Below, piece after piece: positions 47,601 through 58,802 of a stretch of 64,000 nt of DNA. The notes beneath the pieces were generated by a model. The model was not told the origin of the DNA and ran no database searches. It saw only the letters and a program-made list of their open reading frames with translations. Position 1 is the first letter of the stretch. Each line of letters opens with the position of its first letter. Made by a program: the position numbers and the translations under genes. The DNA is from Macrocystis pyrifera (lineage: Eukaryota > Sar > Phaeophyceae > Laminariales > Laminariaceae). The stretch lies in NCBI GenBank assembly GCA_031763025.1, contig JASSKH010000028.1, positions 6,831,324 through 6,895,323 on the forward strand, written 5' to 3'.

Positions 47601-48290
47601 GGAGCAGATACTCGCAATATTCGTTGCACACGATGCGGTTTGCCGTGTCGTAATTTGGCTGGAACGGTCGGCTGTTCATACTAATTCGTAACAAATGCCG
47701 ACATGGCTTCCCTCACGTATAAGACACGATCGAACATACAATGCGGCAAAAAGTTGTTGAGTTTTCTAAAAATCAAATTATGCGCTTGCTTTACAAATAT
47801 GAGATGAAAGGACTTGTGGTCTGGTGCGCATCTTATCGAAGTTTTTTACGTAGAGTCACCTTCGACTACGATAAAGCGCTCAGAGGGGTTGCTCTGAACG
47901 CGGGCCCCAGTGACGCGTTTTTCGAGCCTACACGGGGTGTAGCGGTATACCAGGTAGGAGGCTAGACGATGGTAGTTCGGAATCGTAGAGCTCCACATGC
48001 TACTGTTTTGTAGAGAGCATATACGCACGATACTGTAGTTTACCGCTTCCTGCTGCAATTGGTGCTGCAGCGGCGCGAATAATAGAATGACCTCGTCCGC
48101 TCCCTGCGTTCTCTCGCGCGAATCCATCCCATCAACAATCCACGGAGGCTTAGAGGCCACCCTCGGCACGAACACGGGGTTTGTCAGCGGGGGCAGGCGC
48201 GGCGACCGGCTCCCCGCCTCTCGGTCTGTGGCGTGCGGCGGCTCTATTTTTCATTTCTAAGATTTTATTGGTATAAAGAACTGAAGCAGG
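47601..48290. other. Unassigned sequence
   Basis: Contains a 74-codon plus ORF with an ATG (47741-47965: MRQKVVEFSKNQIMRLLYKY...) of unknown nature. Otherwise nothing is recognised. Confidence 0.25.
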
Positions 48291-48293
48291 TCT

Positions 48294-48503
48294 ATGATAC
48301 CGCAAGGAACAAAAACAAAACAACAACGAAACCCAGAGCTGAGGTTGATATGCCAGGTGGAGCATCGAATTGGTGAACCCTTCGAAACGGGTGGGCTACA
48401 GAAGCCGAAAGGCCGAGTAGATAGTCGATGGGTTACGGAGCCATATCGTGTTTTTAGCTTAGACACGGCACGGTTCGAGGGAATGGCAAAACAAGATAGA
48501 TGA
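48294..48503 (+). CDS. Small ORF of unknown function
   Basis: 69 codons starting ATG at 48294. Strongly basic and polar (QGTKTKQQRNPELRL, GGLQKPKGRVDSRWVTEPYR). It lies in the region downstream of the ankyrin gene, on the opposite strand, and overlaps a longer minus-strand open frame (48257-48679). Either strand could be the meaningful one, or neither. No known domain. Confidence 0.2.
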   Translation: MIPQGTKTKQQRNPELRLICQVEHRIGEPFETGGLQKPKGRVDSRWVTEPYRVFSLDTARFEGMAKQDR

Positions 48504-48786
48504 ACGTGAAAATGTAGTTGGTAGCAGGGTATTACTCCTATTATTAGCGGATTTACATTATTTTGTTGGCAGAGTGCAGCAGCTAAAGTTACTGAGGAGA
48601 ACTGAAAACAATTATATTCAGTACTGTACAGTAGTATCAATGCATCCCGTCCCAGCAAAGAGCACAGTGTTACACCCACCTACCTGCACAGCCCGAGCAT
48701 GTACCAGTACATATATATGTTTGTGCAGTCCCATATCAAACCTGCCACATCATGTCACAGGCGGGGCGAAATTAATCTTACCTGCT
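48504..48786. other. Downstream flank of the ankyrin gene
   Basis: Probably holds the 3' UTR of the minus-strand ankyrin gene. No clear polyadenylation signal is identified. Confidence 0.3.
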
Positions 48787-50242
48787 TCACAAAAACATCA
48801 CCACGCTCTGGAACACGGCCTCATTCGCCATCCCCGCAACCTTCTCCACGATGCCCTTGACATCATCGGTCACGTTCGCGCGCGCCGCGCCACCCAGGTG
48901 AGTGCTTCCTCCTCCGCCGTTGTCCCCGGCCTCATCACCCCCCGAACCGTCCCCGCTCACCACCTTCGCCCTCTTCCTGGGCTCCATGTCGCAAGCCCGG
49001 CGACAGGCTTCATCGGCGAGCTCCTCAAGGTTTTCCTGCGCCCTCGCCCTGTTGAGGCGAGCCCGCCACATCACGGGGAAGCAGCGGCGGCGCCACCTCC
49101 TCTCGAGCCTGTCCGCGTGGGCGTTGACCAGCAGACGTCGCGCGTCTTGGTCGATTGACTGATCTTCCACCTCAATACCATTTGCCTGCCGTGCGTCCAA
49201 TCCTAGCACATCTACCGGAGTGTCGCCGTCGTTGTCGACGGCCATCTCGTCCGCGCCCCATCTGAGCAAATGGTCGATCAATTCAGCGGAGTTGTCATGG
49301 TCACATACGCTGGCTGCAACGTGAAGCGGCGACTGCCCCCATGCGTCGATCGCGTTGACGCTAGCGCGGCGGCTTAAGAGGGCGCGCACGGGTTCCATCA
49401 TCAGGGCCTCGGCAGCGTAGTGAAGGGGCGTTCGCCCGTCCGAGTCTGCGGCGTCCAAGTTCAAGTCGACTCCCTCCTCCAGGAGCGCGTGCACCTCGCG
49501 GAACCCCCAGCCTGTGACCCCCACGTGGAGCGGCGTACGACCAATGTTGTCAGGCTTGTTGGCGTCGGCTCCGAGATTACACAGAGCTTTCACGGATGCG
49601 ACATTTTTCTCCTTAGTGGCTACGAACAAAGGCGTCTTCCCCGTTCCGTCCTGGGCGTTGACCTCAGCCCCGCACCGTAGGAGCTCTTCGATCGAGCCGG
49701 GCTGGTTGCACACGGCTGCGACGTGCAAAGCGGTATACCCATTCGCGTTTGCAGCATTCATGTCCGCCCCGTTCAGCCACAGAAACTCGATGGCCGCGAT
49801 GTTCCCGCTGATGGCAGCCACATCCAGGGGCGAGGGTGTCGTGCTCGTCGGAGCGAAAGTTGACCGCTGCGCCCTCCGAAATGAGAGAGGCAAGCGTGCG
49901 CGGATCGTCGTTATTTGCGGCCACGTGGAGGGCAGTATGGCCGTGCCGACCTTCCGCGTGCACATTTGCCCCATGTTCGAGGAGGGCCCGTACTGTGTTC
50001 TGCTTGCCGGCGTTAGCTGCCAGATGCAGGATGCTGTCCCCGTCCGAGTATTGGGTGTTGGGTGATACGCCAAACGCGAGCAGGTTCCTCAGCAATTGTT
50101 CGTCGCCGACTTGTGCAGCGTGCACGAGCGGGACGCCCAGCAAATACTCCAGCTCTCCCCTGGCCTTGAAGCTTGCTACTAGAGCGTCCAACACCTTTGC
50201 CTTGTCCTCTACTGTCACCATGCAGAGACGTGTGCGAGCCAT
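48787..50242 (-). CDS. Ankyrin-repeat protein, about 484 aa (one frame discontinuity)
   Basis: ATG at 50240-50242 (MARTRLCMVTVEDKAK). Nine to ten ankyrin repeats follow from about residue 40, with classic cores such as DSILHLAANAGKQ, HTALHVAANNDDP, YTALHVAAVCNQP, RTPLHYAAEA and QSPLHVAASV. Such arrays bind protein partners; no enzyme domain is present. The C-terminus has basic clusters (RRWRRR, EPRKRAK; possible nuclear signals), a Gly/Ser linker and a hydrophobic end (VFQSVVMFL). The first three repeats are in one frame and the rest in another. The switch lies near 49830-49842, where one base too many separates them and no GT-AG intron fits. It may be a sequencing error, a polymorphism or a young pseudogene. 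The repeats read smoothly across it, so coding selection was recent. No homologue-specific name can be given. Confidence 0.85.
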
Positions 50243-50636
50243 TGCGCGCAAGTGTGATGCTACCGTACAGCAGCACCAGGTGGTCCTACAGTATGGGGCA
50301 GCGCGGAATCAAACAGAGTTTCGTTCGATGTCGGAACCAAGATGATTACATTCCAACCTCCGCCCACAGTTTACAGTACCCCGTAGCCTCGTGATCCACG
50401 CCGCCCGAAGCCAGGCAAAGCGCGTGACACCTGGAACACCTTCACACCGGGATCCTGGAGGTACACGCAAGTACGCGTACTCGTAGATTGTACCAGTATC
50501 ATCACCAGATACCGGTACCCGGTACCTGATGTTCGATGGTGCTCGTAGTCTCTTTTCATAATAACGATACGCAATAATAACGGTTCGCGCGCGGCGCAAT
50601 TGAAGATATTCATATTTCATATTTTTTTTTTTAAAT
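50243..50636. other. Upstream flank of the ankyrin gene
   Basis: Presumed promoter and 5' UTR side of the minus-strand gene. No TATA box or initiator could be assigned with confidence. It ends at a SINE-like copy. Confidence 0.3.
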
Positions 50637-50870
50637 AAATTTTGAAATACGTCAGCTGTGAGTTCGACTGATTAAATAGTTGATACTCAACTTTGCAAGC
50701 TGCGTAATACGCCTCGTCTATATTCCATTTTTACCTAATTTTACAAGTATTTTATTGTGATAAACCGAGCGCGCGTATTCTATATGTGATTTATAAATTT
50801 TGAAATACGTCAGCTGTGAGTTCGACTGATTATATAGTTGATACTCAACTTTGCAAGCTGCGTAAATTAA
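50637..50870 (-). mobile_element. SINE-like retroelement, copy 2 (inverted, partly doubled)
   Basis: Minus-strand relative of 1346-1607. One 5'-truncated unit (50637-50785) is joined head-to-tail to a shorter one (50786-50870). Both contain GACGTATTTCAAAATTTAT, and the outer unit ends in an A-rich tail. The joint looks like a local duplication or a double insertion. Confidence 0.65.
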
Positions 50871-51196
50871 AAAAAAAAAAGTGAAACCGTTAAATCGTAC
50901 CCAGCACAGGATACAGGATACACATGATACGTGTGACTACGCGAAAAGCACTGGTATTTTATGTGCCAGCAAATATTACTACTGCTGCTGTAGATTTATG
51001 TACTACGTACCACTGCTGCTACCACTGTTACGTACTACCGTACTGCTGCTTGCTGCTGCCACGACAAAAAACATCGTTCAAGAACAGAAACAAGTGAGAC
51101 CGAAATAAATCCTGGTGTAGAAAATTGCCGACGCGATCATCATTGTTGCTTGTTGCATGGTTGGTCTGCGGTTTCCCCACACGGAAGATGACATAT
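50871..51196. other. Unassigned, TAC/CTG-rich
   Basis: Scattered ACT/CTG trinucleotides (50970-51060). No gene. Confidence 0.25.
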
Positions 51197-51299
51197 TACG
51201 GGGAACCATAATAAATAGGACCAAATATTGTAAGTAAACATGGATAAAAATCAAGGTTTTTGTGTGTACCGTAGGTCCTATTTACTATGCCCCCCCGTA
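51197..51299. mobile_element. 99-bp MITE, copy 1, flanked by TA
   Basis: Inverted ends (CGGGGAACCATAATAAATAG... and its near complement) surround a short AT-rich middle. TA lies directly outside each end. A second copy with perfect 24-bp ends lies at 59668-59771. TA targets and tiny non-coding bodies fit Tc1/mariner-derived (Stowaway-like) MITEs. Confidence 0.75.
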
Positions 51300-51669
51300 A
51301 TATTACTAGTACAGTATTAATTCAGTGCGTCGTTACAGCTGCTTGCTGTGCTGCTGTTAGTGGTACTACCGTACGTATACTGGGGGTACCGCCACCCTTT
51401 GTGGACTATATATACGAGTACGAAGATATTCCATACATACCGAATACCGATAGGTACTCACTACTGCACAAGCGCAAAAATCGGCGCGCTTCGCGCGCCT
51501 TGTGTTTGCTCTTCTCTGGCTGTGCCCCAAGCGAAGGCGGGTAGATTGTGATACTGTATGTCGAGTGTACAACCATAGGATAATTAATACTGATACAGTA
51601 ATAGGTCCGCGTATTAGATCGCGGCTGAACCTTCTTGCCCCCATTAGTGCGGACCGCCGGCTTCCAAAA
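51300..51669. other. Unassigned sequence
   Basis: No gene or repeat is recognised between the MITE and the T175 array. Confidence 0.25.
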
Positions 51670-53800
51670 CTTCGGCCCGCAAAAAAGGGTACCCGGAGTT
51701 GGGATTTCCACGCCGTGTAGGGTGGTATCATCCGCGGGGACCATTGTTTTCATCCCCGGTTTGTTGGAGTTATAGATGTGTGAACGTGTTTACGATCCAG
51801 GAATGGGACTCTCCGGGTGGCGCTGGCTCCGCGAACCTCAGCCAATTATAGCGATCAGCCAGTGGGACTGGGGTTTCCACACCGTGCGGGGCGGTATCGA
51901 CCCTGGAGATCGCCGTTTTCGTCCCCAATTAGCTGGAGTTGTAGATGCATTGAAGGATTTATGATATACGGGAATGGGACTTTATTCCCCCGGGTTCGGT
52001 AAAACCGCGACGTACGCTCAACGAACTAGCGATCAGCCGGTGGGATTGGGGCTTCCACAACGTGCGGGGCGGTGTCGACCCGGGGATCGCCGTTTTCGTC
52101 CCCGGTTTAGTGAAGTTGTAAATGAATGAAAGGGTTTATGATCTGGGGATGGGACTGTATCCTGCTCGGGTGGCCCTGGCTCCACGTGCCCCCGCCAATC
52201 AGCGATCGGCCCCTGGGGTTTGGGATTTCCACACCGTGTAGGCCGGTATCGTCCCAGGAGAGAACTGCTTTCGTCCGCGATTCCATGGAGTTTCATATAA
52301 ATGGGAGGCTTTTTTATCTGGGGATGTAATCCTTTCTGCCCCAGGTACCCCTGACTTCAAGAGCCCTAGCCAAGTAGCAATCATTTAATAGGTTTAGGGT
52401 TTTCACACCGTGCGGGGCTGTATCATCTCGGGGGATTATCGGCTCCGTCTCCGATGCGTCGGAGTTGTAGATTCATGGCAGGATTTCATCATCCGTCCGG
52501 AGATGAGGCCGTATACTCCGCGGGAGTCGCTGGCTGCACGAGCCCTAGCAAATCAGCAAACTGCCAGTGGGGTTCGAGTTTTCTCACCGTGCGGGACATA
52601 TCGATCCGAGCGATCACCGTTTTCATCGCCGGGGTGTCGGAGTTGTAAGTGTTACGGAAATATTTATGATCCGGGGATGGAATCTTAACCTCCACGGGTG
52701 CCGCAGCCTCCACGAAACACGAACCCCAGCCAATCGGTGATCAGCCAGAGTGGGCTTACGGCTTCTACGCCGTGCGGGGCGGTACCTACCCGATGGATCG
52801 TCACTATCGTCCCATGGTTGTTGGAATTGTAGATGTATGGAACGATATATTGTCCGGAGATGGCGCCCTATCCTGCCCGCGTTGTGCTAGCTCCACGAAC
52901 CCCAGCCATGCGGTCAGCCGGATGGGAGTTTCCACACCGTACGGGGCGATATCGACCCGGGGGAACACCGCATTCGTCCCCGATCTGTTAGAGTTGTAGT
53001 TTTATGGAAGTATTTATAATCCAGGCATGATAACTTATCATCCCCAGGTGTGACGGAACCTCGATAATACCGCAGCCAATTAGAGATCAGCGAACGGGAT
53101 TGGCGTTTCCACACCGTGCGGGGCGGTATCGACCCGAGGGATCAACCCTTGTTGCAGTTTTACGTGAATATGGGAGGATTTATGGTTCGGAGATGGGACT
53201 GTTTCCTCCTCGGGTAACGCTGGCTCAACGAGCTCCAGCCAATCAGTGATCGGCCAGTAAGGTTAGCGTTTCCACACCATGCGGGGCGCGATATCGACCC
53301 AGGATACCACCGTTCTCGTCCCCGGATTTTCGGAGTTGTAGATGTGTGAAAACATGTATGATCCGGGGATGGGACCGTGTCATCCCCGGGTGCGGTGAAC
53401 CTCGACATTACATAAACCCATCAGCAATCATCCGATCGATGCGTTTGGGCTTTCCACTCCGTGCGGGGTGGTATCGACCCGGGCGATTTCCGTGTTCGTC
53501 CACGGGTTGTTGGATTTGCAGATAGATGTATGGAAGAATTTCGGATCCACGGATGAGACCATATCCCCCCCGGGAGGCGCTGGCTCCACGAACCGGTCCA
53601 TCAGAGATCAGCCAGTGGGGTTGGGGTCTCCACACCGTGCGGAGTGGTATCGCCCCAGAGGATGGCCATTTTCGTGTGTGTGGCTAGGGATTTATGACCC
53701 GGGGATGGGAATCTATCCTCCCTGGGTGCGGCGGGACCCCGACGTTTCCTCGAGGGGCAACTTTCGCGGCCAGCCTGGCGTCCCTTCGTTGACCTGAGGC
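51670..53800. repeat. 175-bp tandem array T175, about 12 units
   Basis: TTCCACACCGTGCGGGGCGG recurs (with variants) near 51706, 51871, 52050, 52227, 52399, 52580, 52765, 52928, 53106, 53268, 53452 and 53628. GATCYGGGGATGGGACT, CAGCCAATCAGCGATCAGCC and GTCCCCGG...GGAGTTGTAGATG lie between. Units are 10-25% diverged by eye. ORFs within it are repeat artefacts. The array ends next to a G20 run. Confidence 0.9.
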
Positions 53801-53820
53801 GGGGGGGGGGGGGGGGGGGG
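53801..53820 (+). repeat. G20 homopolymer
   Basis: Twenty consecutive G at the right end of array T175. Confidence 0.9.
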
Positions 53821-54420
53821 CTCGATCAATGAGGCTGGGGCTCGGAAAACGCTGAACTGAAAGCCGTTTGCCGCCACCACCATGCTAGCTTCGGACCCAT
53901 GCTATGGTGAGGGGAGGGGGGCGACCTATTAGTTCTCGGGTTACTCAGCTCTACATATTCCTCACTCAATTACCTATTTAGATATGAAACACGTACGCGC
54001 CACCCGATGGGCAATTAGCTAGGCATATCACAAAGTATTGCAGGTAGGTGTGTATTTCAAATCACAGGTGGCCGCCCCCCTTCCCCCCCTTCACAATGTG
54101 GGCGCGAAAGAAATCCTTGTGAAGACATCGAGCTACGTAGCACACTGCCAGGGGTACCGAATTGAGAGGTTGTCGACACGTTGTGGGGTTTATCAACATT
54201 GTTCAATGTCTCCACAATGATTGTTTCGACGCTCTAGCTGCGCAAGGGGGGGGGGGGGGGGGTCCCGGCCACCTGTGGTGGGAATGTGAGTATAGGTTAA
54301 GAGCCCCGCCAGTCTGAAAATGTCGGCTCCGAAAGTATCCCCTTTTGCCGTATATCACGAGTCTCCCACAAGGCATAACACACACTGCGGAAGGACGCAA
54401 GTTTATCGAGTCCGGCGTAT
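53821..54420. other. Unassigned, with G17 run
   Basis: G17 at 54246-54262. No gene recognised. Confidence 0.3.
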
Positions 54421-54830
54421 GAAATGCAAGGGTCGCTCTCCTATGGGCTGTTAACAGCTCCCAGCGACAACACGCCCGGCCCGAACGGCTCGTTCAGGGG
54501 TATCGACTCCAGAGGCTTTGCCATGGCCCGGCAATGGAGCCAATTGAAATTACCGGGCGCTGCTGCCATCTCGAAGGCAAAACACGCGGGTTCGTCACGA
54601 TTACCTCGGTCTCGGAAATTCGTGCCCACGCGACGGTGCCCTCTGGGGATGGCGGAGTTCCGAGGTGTGAGTTGTCCTGGCTGTGGCCCAACGTACCAGG
54701 TGGGTCGACATGCAGTAAGCAAGCTTATGCCACCTAGCAAAACCAGCGCCGGCCGCTGGCCGACGCTCTCTACCGCGCCTTCAAGTGACTGCCTATTCGC
54801 CATCAAGTAGAAAACGGGGCTCCCCCTTCA
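54421..54830. other. Coding-like block, strand unclear
   Basis: Long open frames overlap on both strands (plus 54424-54810, minus 54441-54806, plus 54534-54737). The plus frame with HLEGKTRGFVTITSVSEIRA and the minus frame with ALVLLGGISLL both look protein-like. No motif is recognised, so the strand and product stay undecided. Confidence 0.25.
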
Positions 54831-54985
54831 ACACTGACAGAGCCCCCCCTCCGTACGGGCATCGTCATCGATAGGGGAGACTTACGAGACGCCATGGACG
54901 GCGTCAGAGTATGATACAACAAAAGCAACACTCCTCCATATAGAGCGTACGCAGACCAAGATGAAGGGGTACACATCATATGCGT
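54831..54985. other. Unassigned sequence
   Basis: Nothing recognised. Confidence 0.2.
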
Positions 54986-55565
54986 TCAGGTAGCATTGAT
55001 CGAGATTAATCGACTGCCTCGGTACCCATGGCGCGCAAGCGCAACCATCACTGTCGTTCGGGACAAGTGTCCTTCGACGTGAGTAGCCATCATCTCCCTG
55101 CTACTGCGATGGAAATATAAAGATTTGGGCGCCTCAGACAGGAAGGCTGCGACGTCGTCGACGACATGAAGGCGATAAGAGTCGGAAGGAAAGACCTTGG
55201 TCAGGAAAGGCGTCTGCAAGGAACGATCATCTCGGTGACCATCCAGGTCGTAATGTTTGCGCCAAGTGCGCCGGTGCAAGCTTCGAAAGACCATGAGGCT
55301 GCCTGGGGAGGAAGGGGGGGGTTGAGGATAAACCTTACCAACAAGAAATAAGCCGGGGGGCTGCTTGTGTATGGCGAGAGAGTGCATAGTGGATGCAGAC
55401 AGTAGGGGACCCACGACAGCTTGGACGAAATCGTTAGTGAAGGAGTAGGTATTGATGGAGAGATTGACAGCGGCGTCTGCAAGCAGCCAGGGGTAGGTCG
55501 GTAGAGGCGCCTGCAAATAGGCCCAGGCGAGGTGGTAGGCGGGGAGCAGCCTGGGTGACAGCGAT
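54986..55565 (-). CDS. Hypothetical protein fragment
   Basis: About 190 open codons on the minus strand with no ATG near the start; the first listed start would be TTG. Protein-like content includes YPWLLADAAVNLSINTYSF, FLVGKVYPQPPPSSP and VVDDVAAFLSEAPKSLYF. It could be an internal exon (CACCCAG near 55550 resembles an acceptor) or a piece of an unknown transposon. No domain is recognised. Confidence 0.3.
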
Positions 55566-56149
55566 AGTAATCTGTTTTATCTTGGGCGGCTTTCGTAGAC
55601 ACGAATGCTGGATTGATATTGGATCCGAACATGCACCGCCGCACACCGTCGGATGGCATACGATACGCTACGTAAATGTAATGTGTTCTGTTAACAGTAG
55701 CCCATGCCATCCATACGCGTACATAGTGTATGTGCTGTGAATCTAGAGTAACCACACCATACCACAACCACTGACTGTGGTCGCGGTCTGGCTAAACGCC
55801 GATCACATACGAAGTATACATGTACGAGAGGAAGCAATGGAACGCGACGATAACATCCGCTTGCCTTGATCGACTCCTCTGGTATGGTCTGTGAGCTCTA
55901 TTGAGGGATGGGTGGCTGGACGGTTGTGGGGGGGGGGGGGGGGGAGGGGGGCAAGCTTCACGCACTACACCACTGCATTACGGGGAGCGCGTGAGAGCGA
56001 CGAACACATTATTGTAGGGCGGAACAAAATTGACATCGTTATGAAAAGGTGGCGGTGGGGGTGGCGGTCCCGAGACTGTTTTTGCAAGGAATGCATAGGA
56101 GCTGCGAATGCATGTCAGGTGAGGAGGACGGAGGCAACAGACGCGTGCT
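55566..56149. other. Unassigned, with G17 run
   Basis: G17 at 55928-55944, followed by G-rich sequence. The frame 55891-56178 runs through it and into the inverted-repeat arm. Confidence 0.3.
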
Positions 56150-56718
56150 ACAGTAGAGGTGCACCACTTTTTTTCTGAGGCTCCTCACTTGACCTTAAGG
56201 AGCTCCATTCCTCACCCGAAAACTGACTTCAGTTAAAATGTAGTTGAAACCCGATGAATGATTCCATGGCCCGAGCATACGAAAAAGTCATCTTTCGAAA
56301 CAAGATTGACATTCCGACGATTTTGGGTTAAGGAGTCCCGTCGTTCAGAATTTATTTAGGGGAAATGTGCTACCTCTGTCGTACGACGCGTCAAACAGCC
56401 CGTGAAATGAGCCGGGGGCGTGGCAGGGGGGAGGGTGGAGAAGGCGGAGGCGAACATTTCGAGTGCGCCAAAACGACTTATCTGCTCACATTAATTCACG
56501 CTTTTGACCAACCCTGCGTTGTGGTGGCTTTTGAGTGTTCTTCAATTTATATATCCAGCATCTCCCGCTCTGCATTTGGCGGCTAGATTAAAATTATTAC
56601 AGCATAGCAATTCTTCCGGGCAACTCATCTATACACACACCTGGCCTCCAATAGCACCCCCGGCGCTGCTTCACTTGATGAACTGGTCATTCTGTAGCAA
56701 TCCATTTTGAGCGTAGAA

Positions 56719-57155
56719 CTACATCAACATGTTACTAGCCTGCGAAAATTGTTGTGTGTCAGCGACTGGGCACATTGACGCCTGCCTCGGCATCTGCAAC
56801 AACTGGTTCTCTATGGGGTGGACCGGACGCCTCGTTGCCGAAGCGGCTCTGCAACCGCGATACACGGCAAGCAGACTGACGCAACACAGGAAAATCTCCA
56901 TCGATAGAACTATTGGGTACCACGAGTGCGACCCCTCCATGCTCGTAATGTCGGCGGCGATGGCCGCGTGAAGAATACACAACACAGCACCGGCCCAGCT
57001 CCAGAGGATATACGTCATGCGATGTCTGCTGAAGCACGCCACAGGGCTAGACGATAGTACCGCCACAAAAGTCATGACGCCGCACTTCTCCGATGAACAA
57101 AACAGCACAGCGACCACGAGTTCGACAAAAATGTGTATCACGGCGACGTCTCGAG
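56719..57155 (-). CDS. Possible multi-span membrane protein fragment
   Basis: About 140 open codons. Three or four hydrophobic stretches are visible: IHIFVELVVAVLF, MTFVAVLSSS, ILWSWAGAVLCILHAAIAA and IVLSMEIFLCCVSLLAV. A polar Pro/Gln-rich tail ends NMLM. The reading frame opens with no clear ATG; internal Met codons exist. It lies inside the inverted-repeat unit on the minus strand. It could be an exon of a host membrane protein or transposon cargo. No family is recognised. Confidence 0.35.
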
Positions 57156-57624
57156 CTTACGTGATCTCCGCTTGGTCGTCTGCCGTTATCTGCGGGGCGA
57201 ACAAGTTTTTTTGTCGAGGTGGGGCATCGGTACGTAGATAATGGTTGGCTGCAAATCGCCCTCCCGCAGATATGGTGGCCGTTTAAATTCCCCACGAGAC
57301 GAAGATCAACGACTGGGGGGGTGGGGCGCATTTCGCGTATGGTGTACGAATCGGTTCAACGAAAGTTGACGACTACGATCAAACCGTGGGGCGCTCCCCA
57401 GGCCCTACTACTGCGCTTCAAGCTACAAGCTACACTCACTCATGGCATGCTGACAGTTATGCTCGAGGTTAAATTCACAGTAACGGCGAACAAAGAGACG
57501 GCCTCGCTCGCCGAACGGCAATACGTGCGCATTGTTATGGGCGGACGCGCATTATCAACAATACACACGCTATATTTGGGATGGCATGTAACCCGGGACG
57601 TTCGTCAAGCACGGAATGATGCGT

Positions 57625-57708
57625 CTCTCTCTGTCTGTCCGTCTGTCTGGTTGTCTGTCTATCTGTCTATCTGTCTGTCCGTCCGTCCGTCCGTCCGTCC
57701 GTCCGTCC

Positions 57709-57750
<42 letters not shown>

Positions 57751-57866
57751 ATGTCTGTCTGTTTGTCTGTCTGTCTGTCCGTCTGTCTGTCTGCCTGTCA
57801 GTCTGTCAGTCTGTCTTCTTGTCTGTCCGTTCCTCCGCCTTTCTTTCTGTCTGTTTGCTAGCCTGT
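57625..57866. repeat. (GTCT/GTCC)n microsatellite
   Basis: About 240 bp of GTCT with GTCC, GTAT and GTCA variants, including a pure GTCC stretch at 57680-57707. Ser/Val/Cys-rich ORFs through it are artefacts. Confidence 0.95.
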
Positions 57867-58354
57867 ATTTTTGAAAGCGACAACTTTTCGTGGTACGCCA
57901 ACACGTGGAATTCACTGTGGGAGGACGCGCACTATCGATACACAAGTGTGACACGGCCTGTAACCCGATCGTCAAGCACAAAATGTAGCGTCTCTGCCAG
58001 TCTTTTTCCTATGGCCGGGACCAAAGAAGCGTTTACGACCACAGTCAGCATGTGCGTGTATGTCCGAAGCATGTGATTACCCATCGTCGCACAAGGGGGG
58101 GGGGGCGGGGGCTGCCCCGTGAGCTTTCAATCGTCGCACTGATGTACAGTAAGTACTGCAATATTCCGCATACTACAACAGTAGTGAGGAGGACTCCGAG
58201 TTTGAACCCACCTTGAAACCTCTCGAAAGGGATGCGTGGTCAACGGTCAATTGACTTGAGGCAAGCAACAAATGAGTTCACCAGTAGCCCAGTTGATACC
58301 ACTGTACTACATCCACAGAGTAGCTCATGGCATACAAAACATCGCTTCGAACCT
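57867..58354. other. Unassigned, with G11 run
   Basis: G11 at 58095-58105, otherwise no feature recognised inside the inverted-repeat unit. Confidence 0.3.
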
Positions 58355-58802
58355 CACTCGGACGCGTTCTACGATAGAGGCAACACATTTCCGCTATTTT
58401 TTTTTCTGAATGACGGGGTTCCTGAATCCAGAATCGTCGGAATGCCAATCTTGTTTCGACGTTTTCGTATACTCGGGCCATGAGATTATTCATCGGGATG
58501 CAATTTGAGTTTTGCCGGAGTCAGTTTTCGGGCGAGGCACGGAGCTCCTTAAGTGAGGACCATCAGAAAAATTAGGGTGGACCTCCGACGCCTCCTCGGC
58601 AAACGTTGCGCTTGCTCGTGCGTGAGTTCGTCCCTGTAAACAGCTCTCCCCGACCCCCGAACGGCCGTGTGTCGGGTGTGCTGCGGTCGACCGTAAACGG
58701 ACATCATCTGCAATATGATTCGTCTGGTAGCTCAGATAGTCTTTTCTACTGTACATACGCCTTGATACTCTACACAGCACGAAGTATCTACTGTACTGTA
58801 AT

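Larger units (their letters stand above)
56150..58596. mobile_element. 2.4-kb unit bounded by long inverted repeats
   Basis: The left arm (about 56150-56396) matches the reverse complement of the right arm (about 58352-58596). Shared words are TCCTCACTT, AAGGAGCTCC, CCCGAAAACTGACT, GGCCCGAG, AACAAGATTG, CATTCCGACGATT and GGAAATGTG. The arms are about 20% diverged and translate to related peptides (AEMCCLYRRTR, GEMCYLCRTTR). The interior holds a membrane-like ORF and a GTCT microsatellite. It may be a foldback or DNA transposon with long terminal inverted repeats, or two opposed copies of one repeat. No transposase is recognised and no target duplication is clear. Confidence 0.55.

Noticed and set aside
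57616-57861. Ser/Val/Cys-rich ORF
   Set aside because: It is the GTCT/GTCC microsatellite read in frame; the opposite strand gives an equally artificial ORF.
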